This document shows, piece after piece, positions 1 through 8,965 of a stretch of 64,000 nt of DNA. Source of the DNA: Prolixibacter sp. SD074. Its GTDB lineage: Bacteria; Bacteroidota; Bacteroidia; Bacteroidales; Prolixibacteraceae. The stretch is from contig NZ_BLAW01000001.1 of assembly GCF_009617895.1 (NCBI RefSeq), forward strand, positions 2,223,001-2,287,000, written 5' to 3'. A model generated the notes under the pieces. The model searched no databases and was not told where the DNA came from. It saw only the letters and a list, made by a program, of their open reading frames with translations. The number at the start of each line of letters is the position of its first letter. The stretch's first letter is position 1. The position numbers and the translations under genes are program-made.

Positions 1-211
1 GGTCCGACTGGCCAATCATTGTATCTATTTTCTTGAAACCATGAAATTGGATGAGCAGGTAGGAAAAAAACTAGGGTTCATCGCCCAGGAAATTGGGCGT
101 GAAATCAATACGATGGGTTCCAAGGCCAACCATGCCGAAATTCAGAAAATTGTCATTCAGATGAAAGATGCGCTTGAACGAGTAAAAGAACAAACACTGA
201 ATGTTTTATAA
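1..211 (+). CDS. yicC: YicC/YloC-family endoribonuclease, C-terminal end (partial)
   Basis: The reading frame enters from the left edge (first full codon at base 2) and stops with TAA at 209-211, giving about 69 residues. The segment KKLGFIAQEIGREINTMGSK followed by an AEIQK helix is the conserved C-terminal DUF1732-type region of YicC/YloC proteins, which are RNA-associated endonucleases. The gene lies 27 bp ahead of guanylate kinase, the usual yicC-gmk arrangement, so the two are probably cotranscribed. The start and most of the protein lie outside the window. The family assignment is from sequence memory but the motif is distinctive. Confidence 0.85.
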   Translation, partial: VRLANHCIYFLETMKLDEQVGKKLGFIAQEIGREINTMGSKANHAEIQKIVIQMKDALERVKEQTLNVL

Positions 212-238
212 CTTGCGGAAGAGCGATTATTTGTAGAA

Positions 239-808
239 ATGAAGAAAGGCAAACTGATTATATTCTCGGCGCCGTCCGGTTCGGGTAAGACAACCATTGT
301 TAGGCACCTCCTCACCTGCCCGTTCGACTTTAGATTCTCGATATCAGCAACAACACGAGAGCCACGGGATGGAGAAATCGATGGAAAAGATTATTACTTT
401 TTATCGGTGGATGAGTTTAAGGCAAAACTGGCTGCTGATGAATTTCTGGAATGGGAAGAGGTATATACCGGCAGCTATTACGGTACCCTGAAAAGTGAAG
501 TCGAACGCATTCGCGAAAAAGGCCAGCATGTACTATTTGATGTGGATGTGGTAGGCGGAACGAACATTAAAAAATTTTACGGCGACGAAGCCCTGGCAGT
601 ATTTGTCAAACCACCGAGCATCGAAGTATTGGAAAAACGGCTCATTCAGCGCTCTACCGACAGCCCGGAAGTGATTGCCCAACGGGTAACTAAGGCCAAA
701 CATGAATTAACTTACACCAAATATTTCGATTACATATTGGTGAATGATGATCTGCAAACTGCATTAAACGAAGCAGAAGAAACTGTGAGAGCTTTTCTGG
801 AAAAATAA
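239..808 (+). CDS. gmk: Guanylate kinase
   Basis: Guanylate kinase phosphorylates GMP to GDP with ATP in the cytoplasm, feeding GTP and dGTP pools. The 189-residue protein has the P-loop SAPSGSGKTT near residues 10-19, the GMP-binding segment SATTREPRDGE with the following YYF, and the LFDVDVVGG strand. Length is normal for the bacterial enzyme. The ATG at 239 directly precedes the N-terminal strand KKGKLIIFSAPSG, so the start is well fixed. It sits between yicC and nadD with short gaps (27 and 9 bp), consistent with one operon ending at the hairpin near 1395-1425. No anomalies are seen. Confidence 0.97.
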   Translation: MKKGKLIIFSAPSGSGKTTIVRHLLTCPFDFRFSISATTREPRDGEIDGKDYYFLSVDEFKAKLAADEFLEWEEVYTGSYYGTLKSEVERIREKGQHVLFDVDVVGGTNIKKFYGDEALAVFVKPPSIEVLEKRLIQRSTDSPEVIAQRVTKAKHELTYTKYFDYILVNDDLQTALNEAEETVRAFLEK

Positions 809-817
809 CCCGGAGGA

Positions 818-1387
818 ATGAATATTACACTCTACTTTGGCTCCTTCAACCCAATTCACAACGGCCATTTGGCTATCGCGCACAAGGTGCTGAAAGAAAA
901 ATTGTCCGATGAATTATGGCTGGTTGTTTCACCTCAGAATCCGTTAAAAGAGGAAGAAATGCTTTGGCCGGAGGTGGACAGGCTTGCTATGGTAAAACTG
1001 GCTATTGAAGGAGAAGAAGGAATTAAAGCCTCGGACTACGAGTTTCACTTGCCGCGGCCATCCTACACTTACCAAACGCTTTTGCGGTTGAAGCAAGATT
1101 TTCCTCAACATACATTCAAATTGTTGATTGGAGGTGACAACCTGAAAGCATTTGACCATTGGCGTGATCATCAGAAGATTCTCGATGAATTCGGACTTAT
1201 CGTGTATCCCCGGCCCGGGTATGAGAACGAAGCACTGGCAAACCATCCAAACGCAACACTACTGAAAGCTCCACTTCTGGATATCTCCTCAACTGAAATC
1301 AGGGAGCGTTTGAGCAAAGGACTATCGCTGATTCCACTGATTCCCCAGAAAGTTGCTGATTACATCGAGACCAAAAATTTCAGCTAA
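818..1387 (+). CDS. nadD: Nicotinate-nucleotide adenylyltransferase
   Basis: NadD joins ATP and nicotinate mononucleotide to form deamido-NAD in NAD biosynthesis. The 189-residue protein has the nucleotidyltransferase motif GSFNPIHNGHLAIA near residues 8-21, containing the HxGH signature, and the C-terminal motif DISSTEIRERL corresponding to the ISSTxIR ATP-binding element. It starts 9 bp after gmk and ends just before a hairpin terminator, so it is the last gene of the yicC-gmk-nadD operon. A salvage kinase of the NadR type and PnuC lie far away at 54-55 kb, so the window carries both de novo and salvage NAD genes. Confidence 0.95.
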   Translation: MNITLYFGSFNPIHNGHLAIAHKVLKEKLSDELWLVVSPQNPLKEEEMLWPEVDRLAMVKLAIEGEEGIKASDYEFHLPRPSYTYQTLLRLKQDFPQHTFKLLIGGDNLKAFDHWRDHQKILDEFGLIVYPRPGYENEALANHPNATLLKAPLLDISSTEIRERLSKGLSLIPLIPQKVADYIETKNFS

Positions 1388-1392
1388 CAGAA

Positions 1393-1427
1393 AGGAGCCA
1401 CACCGTAATCGGCGTGGCTCTTTTTAT
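1393..1427 (+). terminator. Rho-independent terminator of the yicC-gmk-nadD operon
   Basis: Seven-base stem arms GAGCCAC (1395-1401) and GTGGCTC (1414-1420) are followed at once by five T residues. It begins 8 bp after the nadD stop codon. Confidence 0.8.
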
Positions 1428-1488
1428 ATCTGAATGAACTTGTTTGTTAATCGAATGAATTAATCCGATTCAAAATATTTTGCTTCTT

Positions 1489-2346
1489 TTAGAAATAGTA
1501 AGTGAAACCAAGATTAATACCCTGCTTGCTGTAAGGTGAAGTTGTTGACAGCGCTTCGTTCGCATTTACCGGATTACCACTCTGGTCAACCTGAATTTTG
1601 TCTTTGTAATTAACCGTTGTAGCTCCGGGATAAGTGCTCAACGCATCCTGCCCGTTTACCTCATACCTGGTTACTTCCATTTTTTTCCGTTTAATATTCA
1701 AATAGACACCTTCAATCTCCGTGAATACAGACATTTTTTCGTCCAGTTTATATTCAACACCCAGGACGCCTTTGAAACCCAGCGAAAATTTACCGTATAT
1801 TTTCTGTTCAACTTTCAAATCTGCAACCGGAACCATTTGGGTTGGGTCAGACGGATTGGGCATCAACTGAGTTATATTAGCATTCACCATGGAGTAGCCC
1901 CCAACAGGCAATACAAATCCAACTTTGGTATAAACTGAGAAGGTTTTTGAATGACCAGTGCTCATAATAATGGTCGGTGAAACACGATATTGATGCGTAT
2001 AAACATCAATATTGGGTTCTTGGCCTGCTGAATTCGGAACATTGTAATCGGCAACATTTACTGTTTTACCGATGAGGTAAGTAAAATCAAGCTCAGCTCC
2101 AATATTATCATTCAGGTAATAACCGGCAGAAATTCCTACAGGAATACCCGCACCAATGGAGGTATAAATTTGCTCCTGGTAGCCATCTGCGGTAACTCTT
2201 CCCTGATTTAAATCAACGTAATAACCATCCTTGGCGACGCCCCATCCGTAACCACCCCGTGCTTTGAGGTAAAAATTCTTAGCTGACAGTGACTGGGAAA
2301 TACCCATTACCGCCACAATAGTTGCGATAGTTTTTAGTAGTTTCAT
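1489..2346 (-). CDS. Outer-membrane beta-barrel protein
   Basis: This 285-residue protein has a cleavable signal peptide (MKLLKTIATIVAVMGISQSLSA, then K) and ends in the aromatic pattern NLGFTYYF, the C-terminal signature recognised by the BAM machinery. Alternating polar/hydrophobic strands rich in Gly, Tyr and Val (for example FYLKARGGYGWG) fit an OmpA/OmpX-type barrel of 8-10 strands. No peptidoglycan-binding OmpA domain is present. It is transcribed alone, with about 470 bp of AT-rich upstream sequence separating it from the oxidoreductase cluster. The substrate or role cannot be told; it may be a structural or small-solute porin-like protein. Confidence 0.75.
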   Translation of the reverse strand: MKLLKTIATIVAVMGISQSLSAKNFYLKARGGYGWGVAKDGYYVDLNQGRVTADGYQEQIYTSIGAGIPVGISAGYYLNDNIGAELDFTYLIGKTVNVADYNVPNSAGQEPNIDVYTHQYRVSPTIIMSTGHSKTFSVYTKVGFVLPVGGYSMVNANITQLMPNPSDPTQMVPVADLKVEQKIYGKFSLGFKGVLGVEYKLDEKMSVFTEIEGVYLNIKRKKMEVTRYEVNGQDALSTYPGATTVNYKDKIQVDQSGNPVNANEALSTTSPYSKQGINLGFTYYF

Positions 2347-2768
2347 TTGCTTGTTTTTTGAACGTAAATGGTCATTTAAACTTTCTGCTTATGCAGAACG
2401 AAGCAACCTAATCGCCTGATAATCCGAACAATTTCAATCATCGGGCAACATTAAAAGTGGCGTGAAAGTAGAAACAAAATATTAATCGCCAAAACATAAC
2501 GAACTACCATTCAGACTTATAGAATACGCGGTTTAAATATTCTATAAACAAGTTAAAAGATGTAACTATTTTTTGTTTGAATCACAATAACTTAACATCC
2601 CATTCACATTGAGACATCGCGCTATTTATATATAGAAAAAAATAGCTATTATAGAACATAAAAAAATTAATCCGCTCAACAAGCCTGGTTTAATAAGGAT
2701 TCCTCTACTTTTGTTCCGGTGATAATATTTGATGTTTATCTGCTCGACTGCCGGTAAAACTTTTTAAC
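2347..2768. other. Intergenic region, AT-rich
   Basis: About 420 bp with no convincing gene. It holds the upstream region of the barrel protein (minus) and several A/T runs near 2620-2680. I see no clear TAnnTTTG promoter match for the barrel gene. Confidence 0.5.
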
Positions 2769-2797
2769 GAAAAAACCCGGACAAATGCCCGGGCTGA
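2769..2797 (-). terminator. Terminator of the 2-oxoacid oxidoreductase operon
   Basis: On the minus strand a CCCGG / CCGGG hairpin (plus 2775-2792) is followed by a run of six T residues. It begins about 20 bp beyond the stop of the gamma-subunit gene, so it closes the operon that runs leftward from pheA. Confidence 0.75.
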
Positions 2798-2813
2798 TTC
2801 TATTGTATCAAGT

Positions 2814-3365
2814 TTAAACGGTGTGCACAACTTCCATATTCTTCTGCCCCACCTCAATGGCTTCGAGGTTAAGCGGAATGAGTTTGTGGTGCCTTTCGGG
2901 AAGTGATTTCTCCAATCCTTTCTTCACCTTCTCCATTCCAAATATGGGTTTCACTTTCAGGTAGGCACCCATAATAATCATGTTGAATGTTTTAGGGTTA
3001 CCCATTTCAGCTGCCAAACGTGCTCCTTCCACCTTGTAAATATTGATGTCTTTGCGGGTAGGAGGATGAACGATACCATTCGGATCGTATAACAAAACGC
3101 CACCTGGCTTCACCTGTTGTTCGAATTTATCCAACGATTGCTGGTTCAGGATGATGGCAGTATCGAATTCGTGCAAAATGGGAGAACTGATGCGTTCGTC
3201 ACTGATGATAACAGACACATTGGCCGTTCCACCGCGCATTTCAGGTCCGTACGAAGGAAACCAGGTTACTTCCTGATCCTGCATAACACCGGAATACGCC
3301 AGGATTTTCCCCATGGAAAGAACGCCTTGTCCACCGAATCCGGCTATAATGATTTCTTCAGTCAT
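2814..3365 (-). CDS. 2-oxoacid:ferredoxin oxidoreductase, gamma subunit
   Basis: This is the gamma (PorG/KorC-type) subunit of a CoA-dependent 2-oxoacid:ferredoxin oxidoreductase, which contributes to CoA binding and subunit contacts. The protein begins TEEIIIAGFGGQGVLSMGKIL, the glycine-rich signature of the family, and continues with SYGPEMRGGTANVSV. Length is about 183 residues from ATG at 3365. A TTG 27 bp further upstream (3392) is possible but lies immediately after the beta-subunit stop and adds an unconserved tail. It is the last gene of the ferredoxin-alpha-beta-gamma block. It acts with the three genes to its right; alone it has no activity. Confidence 0.92.
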   Translation of the reverse strand: MTEEIIIAGFGGQGVLSMGKILAYSGVMQDQEVTWFPSYGPEMRGGTANVSVIISDERISSPILHEFDTAIILNQQSLDKFEQQVKPGGVLLYDPNGIVHPPTRKDINIYKVEGARLAAEMGNPKTFNMIIMGAYLKVKPIFGMEKVKKGLEKSLPERHHKLIPLNLEAIEVGQKNMEVVHTV

Positions 3366-3392
3366 CTCTTGATTTTTTGGTTCGGTAATCAA

Positions 3393-4205
3393 TTAAACAT
3401 TCATTTTCAACGCTTCCGGATCTTCCCTTTCTCCATCTTTCAGGTCGCCAAGCGGATAGAACGGGAACATGTGCTCTTCCATCCATTTGTTGGACTCAAC
3501 CGGAGAAATTTTCCATCCTGAATTACAGGTCGCAACCACTTCCACGAAAGCGGTCCCTTTTTTGTCAGCCTGCACTTCAAATGCTTTCCGGATGGCTTTT
3601 TTCGTTTTCCGAACGGCTGCCGGCGTCTGCACGCTCTGGCGCGTTACATACGCTGCACCAGGCAACTGGGCAATCAGCTCAGTAATTTTCAGCGGGTATC
3701 CGTTCAGATCGACATTACGACCGTAAGGAGTGGTTGCTGTGACCTGACCGACCATCGTCGTCGGAGCCATTTGTCCACCAGTCATTCCGTAAATAGCGTT
3801 GTTGATAAATACTATCACGATATTCTCTCCACGATTCACTGCGTGCATGGTTTCAGCTGTACCGATCGCCGCCAGGTCACCGTCACCCTGATAAGTGAAG
3901 ACGAATTTATTCGGGAAAACCCGTTTTACCCCTGTAGCTACTGCCGGTGCCCGGCCGTGAGCTGCTTCATGCCAGTCGATATCGATATAGTTGTAGGCAA
4001 ATACCGAACATCCTACCGGTGAAACACCGATGGTATCTTCCTGAATGCCCATTTCATCAATCACTTCTGCAATAATTTTGTGCACTACACCATGGCTGCA
4101 GCCCGGACAATAGTGCATCACTTTATCCGTCAAAACTGGAGATTTCTGGTAAACGAGATTCTCCGGTTTGATGATATTTTGTATGTTTTCTGCTACTTCT
4201 CCCAT
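3393..4205 (-). CDS. 2-oxoacid:ferredoxin oxidoreductase, beta (TPP) subunit
   Basis: The beta subunit carries thiamine diphosphate and performs oxidative decarboxylation of a 2-oxoacid. The 270-residue protein shows HYCPGCSHGVVHK near the N terminus, where Cys and His help place cofactors, the TPP motif GDGDLAAIGTAE, and NNAIYGMTGGQMAPTT. These are hallmarks of KorB/VorA-type proteins. The start lies 3 bp after the alpha-subunit stop and the stop lies 27 bp before the gamma start, so the three are translated together. Substrate (2-oxoglutarate, branched-chain or aryl 2-oxoacids) cannot be settled from motifs. Confidence 0.93.
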   Translation of the reverse strand: MGEVAENIQNIIKPENLVYQKSPVLTDKVMHYCPGCSHGVVHKIIAEVIDEMGIQEDTIGVSPVGCSVFAYNYIDIDWHEAAHGRAPAVATGVKRVFPNKFVFTYQGDGDLAAIGTAETMHAVNRGENIVIVFINNAIYGMTGGQMAPTTMVGQVTATTPYGRNVDLNGYPLKITELIAQLPGAAYVTRQSVQTPAAVRKTKKAIRKAFEVQADKKGTAFVEVVATCNSGWKISPVESNKWMEEHMFPFYPLGDLKDGEREDPEALKMNV

Positions 4206-4208
4206 GGT

Positions 4209-5294
4209 TTATCCTCCTATCAATTTTTGCTCAAGAGCCTTTTCAACTTCGTCAGGTGAAGGAATGATACCTCCCATTCGACCGTAATACTCAACCGGCG
4301 CCTTACCGTTAACTGACAAACGAACATCTTCCACCATCTGTCCTGCATTCATTTCCACTGAAAGGAATCCTTTTACGTGCCCGGCCATGCTATTTATCTC
4401 TTCGGTTGGGAATGGGAACAGAGTAATCGGACGAAGCAAACCAACCTTGTGCCCTTTTGCTCTGGCCAGTTGTACGGTTTTTTGGCAAACCCGTGCAGCC
4501 GAACCAAAAGCGACCAGGATATAATCGGCATCGTCGCATTCAATAGCTTCAAAGCGTACTTCGTTTTCCCGAATTTTCTGGTATTTCGCCTGGAAACGAA
4601 TGTTATTCTGCTCCATCTTATCCGACGCAAGCTCCAGCGAAGTAATGATATTCTGTTCGCGATCGGGACTTTTGCCAATAGCGGCCCAACTTCCGGAAAC
4701 CTCTTTCACTTCCTCGTCAGTCCAACGGGGCTTATAATCTGCCAGTTCCACTTTCTCCATCATCTGGCCAATCGCGCCATCCGACAGAATCATCACCGGG
4801 TTCCGGTATTTGAATGCCAGCTCAAAACTCAGATCGACAAAATCGTTCATTTCCTGAACTGATGCAGGTGCCAGTACAATTAAATGGTAATCACCGTGAC
4901 CACCACCTTTGGTTGCCTGGAAATAGTCGGCCTGCGAAGGCTGAATGGTCCCCAAACCAGGGCCACCACGCTGCACATTAACAATCAGACAAGGTAGTTC
5001 AGCCCCGGCAATATAGGATATTCCTTCAGCCATCAGGCTGATACCGGGACTTGACGAGGAAGTCATTACTTTTTTCCCTGAACCGGCAGCTCCGTAAACC
5101 ATGTTAATCGAAGCCACCTCACTTTCGGCCTGAAGGACCACCATGCCGGTTTCATCCCAGGGACGACGGTTCATCAGGGTTTCCATAACTTCGGATTGCG
5201 GGGTAATAGGATATCCGAAATAACCGTCACATCCACAACGGATGGCCGCTTCGGCAATCACCTCATTACCTTTCATTAATCTTAGTTCTCCCAT
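4209..5294 (-). CDS. vorB: 2-oxoacid:ferredoxin oxidoreductase, alpha subunit (VorB/KorA type)
   Basis: This 361-residue subunit binds the pyrimidine part of thiamine diphosphate and the substrate. It has RLMKGNEVIAEAAIRCGCDG at the N terminus, the GYPITPQSEVME motif typical of the family, and EVASINMVYGAAGSGKKVMT followed by SSSSPGISLMAEGIS. Length matches the VorB/KorA class rather than the fused pyruvate enzymes of about 1200 residues. The complex transfers electrons to the small ferredoxin encoded just upstream. The gene symbol follows the name usually given to Bacteroidota members of this size; true specificity is unknown and may include aryl-pyruvates, given the neighbouring aromatic genes. 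Confidence 0.88.
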   Translation of the reverse strand: MGELRLMKGNEVIAEAAIRCGCDGYFGYPITPQSEVMETLMNRRPWDETGMVVLQAESEVASINMVYGAAGSGKKVMTSSSSPGISLMAEGISYIAGAELPCLIVNVQRGGPGLGTIQPSQADYFQATKGGGHGDYHLIVLAPASVQEMNDFVDLSFELAFKYRNPVMILSDGAIGQMMEKVELADYKPRWTDEEVKEVSGSWAAIGKSPDREQNIITSLELASDKMEQNNIRFQAKYQKIRENEVRFEAIECDDADYILVAFGSAARVCQKTVQLARAKGHKVGLLRPITLFPFPTEEINSMAGHVKGFLSVEMNAGQMVEDVRLSVNGKAPVEYYGRMGGIIPSPDEVEKALEQKLIGG

Positions 5295-5319
5295 TATGTT
5301 AACGTTTCTTGAATGTTAG

Positions 5320-5547
5320 TTAAGCAATTTTGGCCCTATACACCGTAATACAACTGTCCGGACAAACCAGTGCGCAGTTTAAGCAACCAGTGCAAGCCTC
5401 CGGATTCTCCATGTACGAATAATGATATCCCTTTCCGTTGACGTTGCGGTGCAAAGCCAGTGTCTGAGTAGGACATGCCACGACGCACAAATTACATCCT
5501 TTGCACGTGTCCACGTCAACTACTACTGCTCCTTTAACTTTAGCCAT
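5320..5547 (-). CDS. 4Fe-4S ferredoxin subunit of the 2-oxoacid oxidoreductase
   Basis: A 75-residue dicluster ferredoxin with two CxxCxxCxxxCP motifs: CKGCNLCVVACP near residues 15-26 and CTGCLNCALVCP near residues 52-63. It would pass electrons from the oxidoreductase core to cellular ferredoxin or flavodoxin. It lies 25 bp upstream of the alpha subunit and about 40 bp downstream of the aminotransferase gene. This delta-alpha-beta-gamma order is standard for four-subunit KOR/VOR enzymes. Confidence 0.93.
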   Translation of the reverse strand: MAKVKGAVVVDVDTCKGCNLCVVACPTQTLALHRNVNGKGYHYSYMENPEACTGCLNCALVCPDSCITVYRAKIA

Positions 5548-5587
5548 TCTAAATTGATTTTTTGGTTATCGTTGATTCTTTGATTTT

Positions 5588-6934
5588 CTATATCATCTCA
5601 CGACTTGTCTCCCGTTTCTCCCCTACCGGGAAATCGTGATGAAATTGCCCGAGCCGTTTTTCCAAATCGGGAAACTGGTCGCGTCCAACGTGCGAAACAC
5701 AGGCACGCAAACCTTCTTTTGTGCTTCCTGTATTGCCTAATGTAATGGCGCTAACACCATAGAACAAGAGATTGTGAAGCAACTCACTTCCGGTCATGCC
5801 GGGATAAGCTATCGTGAAATAGAAACCATCGCCTATCTCCTCGTCCATATCTTTATCATATACGATCCGGAATCCGTATTTAAGGAATATCTCCTTCATG
5901 ATGTGTGCCCGTTCGCCATATTCCTTTACATCTTCAACAAAGTCGAATTCACCATCATTCGCCGCCTTTAACATAGCCGCTAAAGCATACTGTGCTGAAT
6001 GCGAAGTACCTGATGACAACGAATAGAGTGCCCGGTGAACAATCGCCCCACCAAAGGTATGCACATTCAATCGGGCTTCCAAATTTGGATATTCCCGGTG
6101 ATACAGGGCATCGGGAATGACCATTGCCCCAATTCGCTGACCCGCATATGAAAACACTTTCGAGCTTGAAATCAGCAATACATAATTGTCGGTATACCGT
6201 GCCACGGTAGGTTGATAAGGGGGCACACCCGGTTTAGATAAATCGGTGCGGAAATCCATGGCAAAATACGCCAGGTCTTCCATTACCGTTACGTCGTACT
6301 GATTCGCTAATTCGCCAATAATCTGAAGTTCGGCCTCCGTCAGACATATCCATGCAGGATTGTTCGGGTTAGAATATATAATGGAGTGGATGTGTCCCTT
6401 CGAAAGGAATGACTCCAACTTCTCCCTAAGTTTATCACCCCTGAAATCGTACACGTCAAACGATTCGTACTTCTGCCCCATCACCAACATTTGTTGTTTC
6501 TGCACCGGGAACCCCGGGTCGATAAATAACAGGGTATCCCTTTCTTTCCGGCAAATTCCGGCTACGAGAAAAGCAGCATAACCTCCCTGCATCGAGCCTA
6601 CCGTAGGAATACATCCCAGCGGATCCACATCGATGTTCATAAAGAGTTTGACGAAACGTGAAACTTCGTCTTTCAATGGCTGAATTCCATCAATTCGCGG
6701 ATAAATAGAGGCAACATTATTTCTTAGCGCTTCGATTTCAGCTTCAACACCAATACGGGCCGGAGGCAACCCGGGAACTCCCATTTCCATCCGGACATAC
6801 CGGTCACCGGTCTTTTCTTCGATATTACTTACCAGTTGAACGATTTCGCGTATAGAAGCACACCCCAGATCCGGGACGTCCAATGCCAAAATATTTTGTT
6901 CAACAACTTCTCTGTTAATTGGTGTATTGCCCAT
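5588..6934 (-). CDS. PLP-dependent aminotransferase, class I/II
   Basis: A fold-type I aminotransferase of about 448 residues. The PLP lysine lies in LLISSSKVFSYAGQRIG, and the Asn of IIYSNPNNPAW and the Asp of VMEDLAYFA contact the cofactor. I place the start at ATG 6934 (MGNTPINREVVEQN); an upstream extension to 6985 is hydrophobic and unconserved-looking. It lies between a flavodoxin gene and the ferredoxin/oxidoreductase genes and one gene away from prephenate dehydratase, so an aromatic or branched 2-oxoacid is a plausible substrate. That is inferred from context. A 145-bp gap to the flavodoxin stop could hold a second promoter. Confidence 0.85.
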   Translation of the reverse strand: MGNTPINREVVEQNILALDVPDLGCASIREIVQLVSNIEEKTGDRYVRMEMGVPGLPPARIGVEAEIEALRNNVASIYPRIDGIQPLKDEVSRFVKLFMNIDVDPLGCIPTVGSMQGGYAAFLVAGICRKERDTLLFIDPGFPVQKQQMLVMGQKYESFDVYDFRGDKLREKLESFLSKGHIHSIIYSNPNNPAWICLTEAELQIIGELANQYDVTVMEDLAYFAMDFRTDLSKPGVPPYQPTVARYTDNYVLLISSSKVFSYAGQRIGAMVIPDALYHREYPNLEARLNVHTFGGAIVHRALYSLSSGTSHSAQYALAAMLKAANDGEFDFVEDVKEYGERAHIMKEIFLKYGFRIVYDKDMDEEIGDGFYFTIAYPGMTGSELLHNLLFYGVSAITLGNTGSTKEGLRACVSHVGRDQFPDLEKRLGQFHHDFPVGEKRETSREMI

Positions 6935-7079
6935 CTTAAAATTGTAATTTGTTAAGAAATAAACGAAGAATAGCAGGTTTAGCAAAGCCTTGCAGAATGC
7001 TAGGCAACATGTTTTTACGATCCGGATGGAACTAACGATCCGGCGCTTTCAGTTTGATAAAAAACTATCCTTTTTCATA

Positions 7080-7598
7080 TTAAAATTCTTTTTTCAGCTG
7101 AGCAACCCAGGCTTTCACTCTTTCGGGGGTAAGATCCTTTTCATAATCTTCATCGAGTGGAAGGCCGAGAAACAGGCCCTCTTTCAATGCTTCAGAGTCC
7201 TGGAAGTTGTATCCTTCAGGAGATGTTCTCCCGATTAGGGTACCTTTATTCTTCAGTATAATCCTGGCCAGAAACCCCATTGAATCAACAAAATGATAGG
7301 CATAGGTAATATGGTCGCCCAGGCCGAACAATGCCACTTTCTTACTACTGAAATCAAAATCACGAACTACCGGAAAGAATTCGGCCCAATCGGTATTGGA
7401 GAACTCCTGGTCCCAGGTATCTTTCCCGACCGTGGAAATTCCAAAAATAATTTTCCCATATTTATTCAAATCATTAATGGATGCCTGATTAACCGGAATC
7501 AGATCGATGTTCTCTTCACCAAATTCCTGTGCTACAATTTTAGCCGCGTGATGTACCGAACCGTTTAACGGCCCGAAGAATAATGCGATTTTATCCAT
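7080..7598 (-). CDS. Flavodoxin-like protein
   Basis: A 172-residue short-chain flavodoxin-type protein binding FMN. The N-terminal strand and loop IALFFGPLNGSVHHAAKIVAQ occupies the place of the phosphate-binding T/SxTGxT loop but is altered (GPLNGS), so FMN affinity may differ. The later segments IIFGISTVGKDTWDQEF and VALFGLGDHITYAYHFVD correspond to the 50s and 90s loops. Its ATG overlaps the pheA stop by 8 bases (ATGGATAA), implying translational coupling. Placed beside a ferredoxin-dependent oxidoreductase, it could serve as low-potential electron carrier, which is an inference. Confidence 0.8.
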   Translation of the reverse strand: MDKIALFFGPLNGSVHHAAKIVAQEFGEENIDLIPVNQASINDLNKYGKIIFGISTVGKDTWDQEFSNTDWAEFFPVVRDFDFSSKKVALFGLGDHITYAYHFVDSMGFLARIILKNKGTLIGRTSPEGYNFQDSEALKEGLFLGLPLDEDYEKDLTPERVKAWVAQLKKEF

Positions 7599-8445
7599 TG
7601 CTTGACGTTTGTGGTTTGTTTAACTCAATATCCCCCTTTTTATATTCCCCCATGATGGCGAGGCTCGAAACATTTTTAAGTACCAAATGAATGGCACGTT
7701 CGTAGTTATCTTCTGTATCGTATTCCAGGTCAACATGGAATGAATATTCATTGGGCCTTCCAACGATGGGTATTGATTGAATCTTTGTCAAATTAATCTT
7801 ATTGTCACCAAATATGGTCAGCACTTTTGCCAGCGCGCCATAATAGTGCCCGCACTGAAACGAGATAGACGCCTTGTTGGTTCCTGCAATCGGATTGTTA
7901 TGCTTCGACAATACAAAGAAACGCGTGTAGTTCTTCTTGTTTGTCTCAATTCCCCTCTCGAGGACCTCAAGGCCATAAATCTCAGCTGAGCGCTGGTTCC
8001 CGATGGCCGCCACATTCTTGTATTTTTCTCTTGCCAGTTCTTGTGCGGCTCCGGCTGTATCTGATTTTTCCCGCAACCCGATCTCGCCAAAATGTTGGTC
8101 AATGTATTCCGAACATTGCCGCAGGGCAATAGGATGCGAATGAATTTCCTGAATATCTTCAATTTTAACTCCCGGATAAACCATCAGATTCATCTGAATA
8201 TGAAGGTATATTTCGCCAACAACATGCAGATGAAAATCCTGAAGCAAAGCATAATTGGCCAGTAGACTGCCGGCAATGGAATTTTCGATAGCCATCACCG
8301 CGCCGTTAACCTCATCGCGATCTAACAATTCACAAACTTTACGAAACGTCCGGCACTCCACTATTTCCACATCATCGCCAAAATATTTCCGGGCGGCATC
8401 TTCATGAAAGGAGCCTTTTATTCCCTGTATGGATATCTTTTTCAC
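7591..8445 (-). CDS. pheA: Prephenate dehydratase
   Basis: Converts prephenate to phenylpyruvate, the last committed step toward phenylalanine. The 284-residue protein begins KISIQGIKGSFHEDAA, has GAVMAIENSIAGSL in the catalytic domain, and the TRF motif within NYTRFFVLSKH. An ACT domain covers about residues 195-275 (KASISFQCGHYYGALAKVL), as expected for a monofunctional, feedback-regulated enzyme. The start codon is GTG at 8445. It is the first gene of a leftward series with flavodoxin, aminotransferase and the 2-oxoacid oxidoreductase, which suggests phenylpyruvate is a shared metabolite. Confidence 0.95.
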   Translation of the reverse strand: MKKISIQGIKGSFHEDAARKYFGDDVEIVECRTFRKVCELLDRDEVNGAVMAIENSIAGSLLANYALLQDFHLHVVGEIYLHIQMNLMVYPGVKIEDIQEIHSHPIALRQCSEYIDQHFGEIGLREKSDTAGAAQELAREKYKNVAAIGNQRSAEIYGLEVLERGIETNKKNYTRFFVLSKHNNPIAGTNKASISFQCGHYYGALAKVLTIFGDNKINLTKIQSIPIVGRPNEYSFHVDLEYDTEDNYERAIHLVLKNVSSLAIMGEYKKGDIELNKPQTSSNG

Positions 8446-8597
8446 TAAATCAAGTTTAAATCCGTTTATTAATCCTGAGCAAGTTAATTAAAAAATCCTG
8501 TTTCCCCACGGGTTTCGCCTGTTTCAGTGCATCAGTGAGCGGACTAACAAGGCTTTACATCACGGAATTAACTCACTTTCCAGTTCTTCCGCAAATG

Positions 8598-8753
8598 TTA
8601 ATTCTTTGTTTTTGGTTGTTCGGTATACACACTAAAACTATGCATCACCCTTGCCGAAAATGAACTCCAGTTAAACGCAATCAGCGCCAGAATAACGACC
8701 AGGGCACTCACCAATAATTTTTCGTAAAAATTCAAATCCCGAAACTTCTTCAT
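8598..8753 (-). CDS. Small single-span membrane protein
   Basis: A 51-codon gene from ATG 8753 encodes MKKFRDLNFYEKLLVSALVV and a continuing hydrophobic stretch (LLVSALVVILALIAFNW), one membrane helix with a basic N-terminal flank and a short polar C terminus ending in QPKTKN. An AAGGAT tract sits 2 bp before the ATG. A longer frame to 8798 exists but would add 15 residues lacking conservation-like character. No family recognised. It may be transcribed independently or with pheA, 150 bp downstream. Confidence 0.5.
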   Translation of the reverse strand: MKKFRDLNFYEKLLVSALVVILALIAFNWSSFSARVMHSFSVYTEQPKTKN

Positions 8754-8965
8754 ATCCTTAAATTTTGTAGAAGGAAGTATCTGCGACGAAAAATGCACTT
8801 ATGTGAATTCCTGCTTCTCCTAAAATCCGGGAGGCCTCATTCAGTCACCCCGATTTATTTTCCAGAAAAACAGAAATTTGTTTAATCATCATCTTACTTA
8901 TGTGTTATGGTTGGCGCCCTCAATTTACCAAAATAATGGGGGCTTTCTTCCGGGAAACCGGATTA

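Noticed and set aside
7225-7260. GGGTACCTTTA with GTATAATC in the flavodoxin gene
   Set aside because: Inside coding sequence, with 7-bp rather than 11-bp spacing and several mismatches.
8446-8597. Attenuator or T-box leader before pheA
   Set aside because: No Phe-rich leader peptide, T-box sequence or terminator/antiterminator pair could be recognised.
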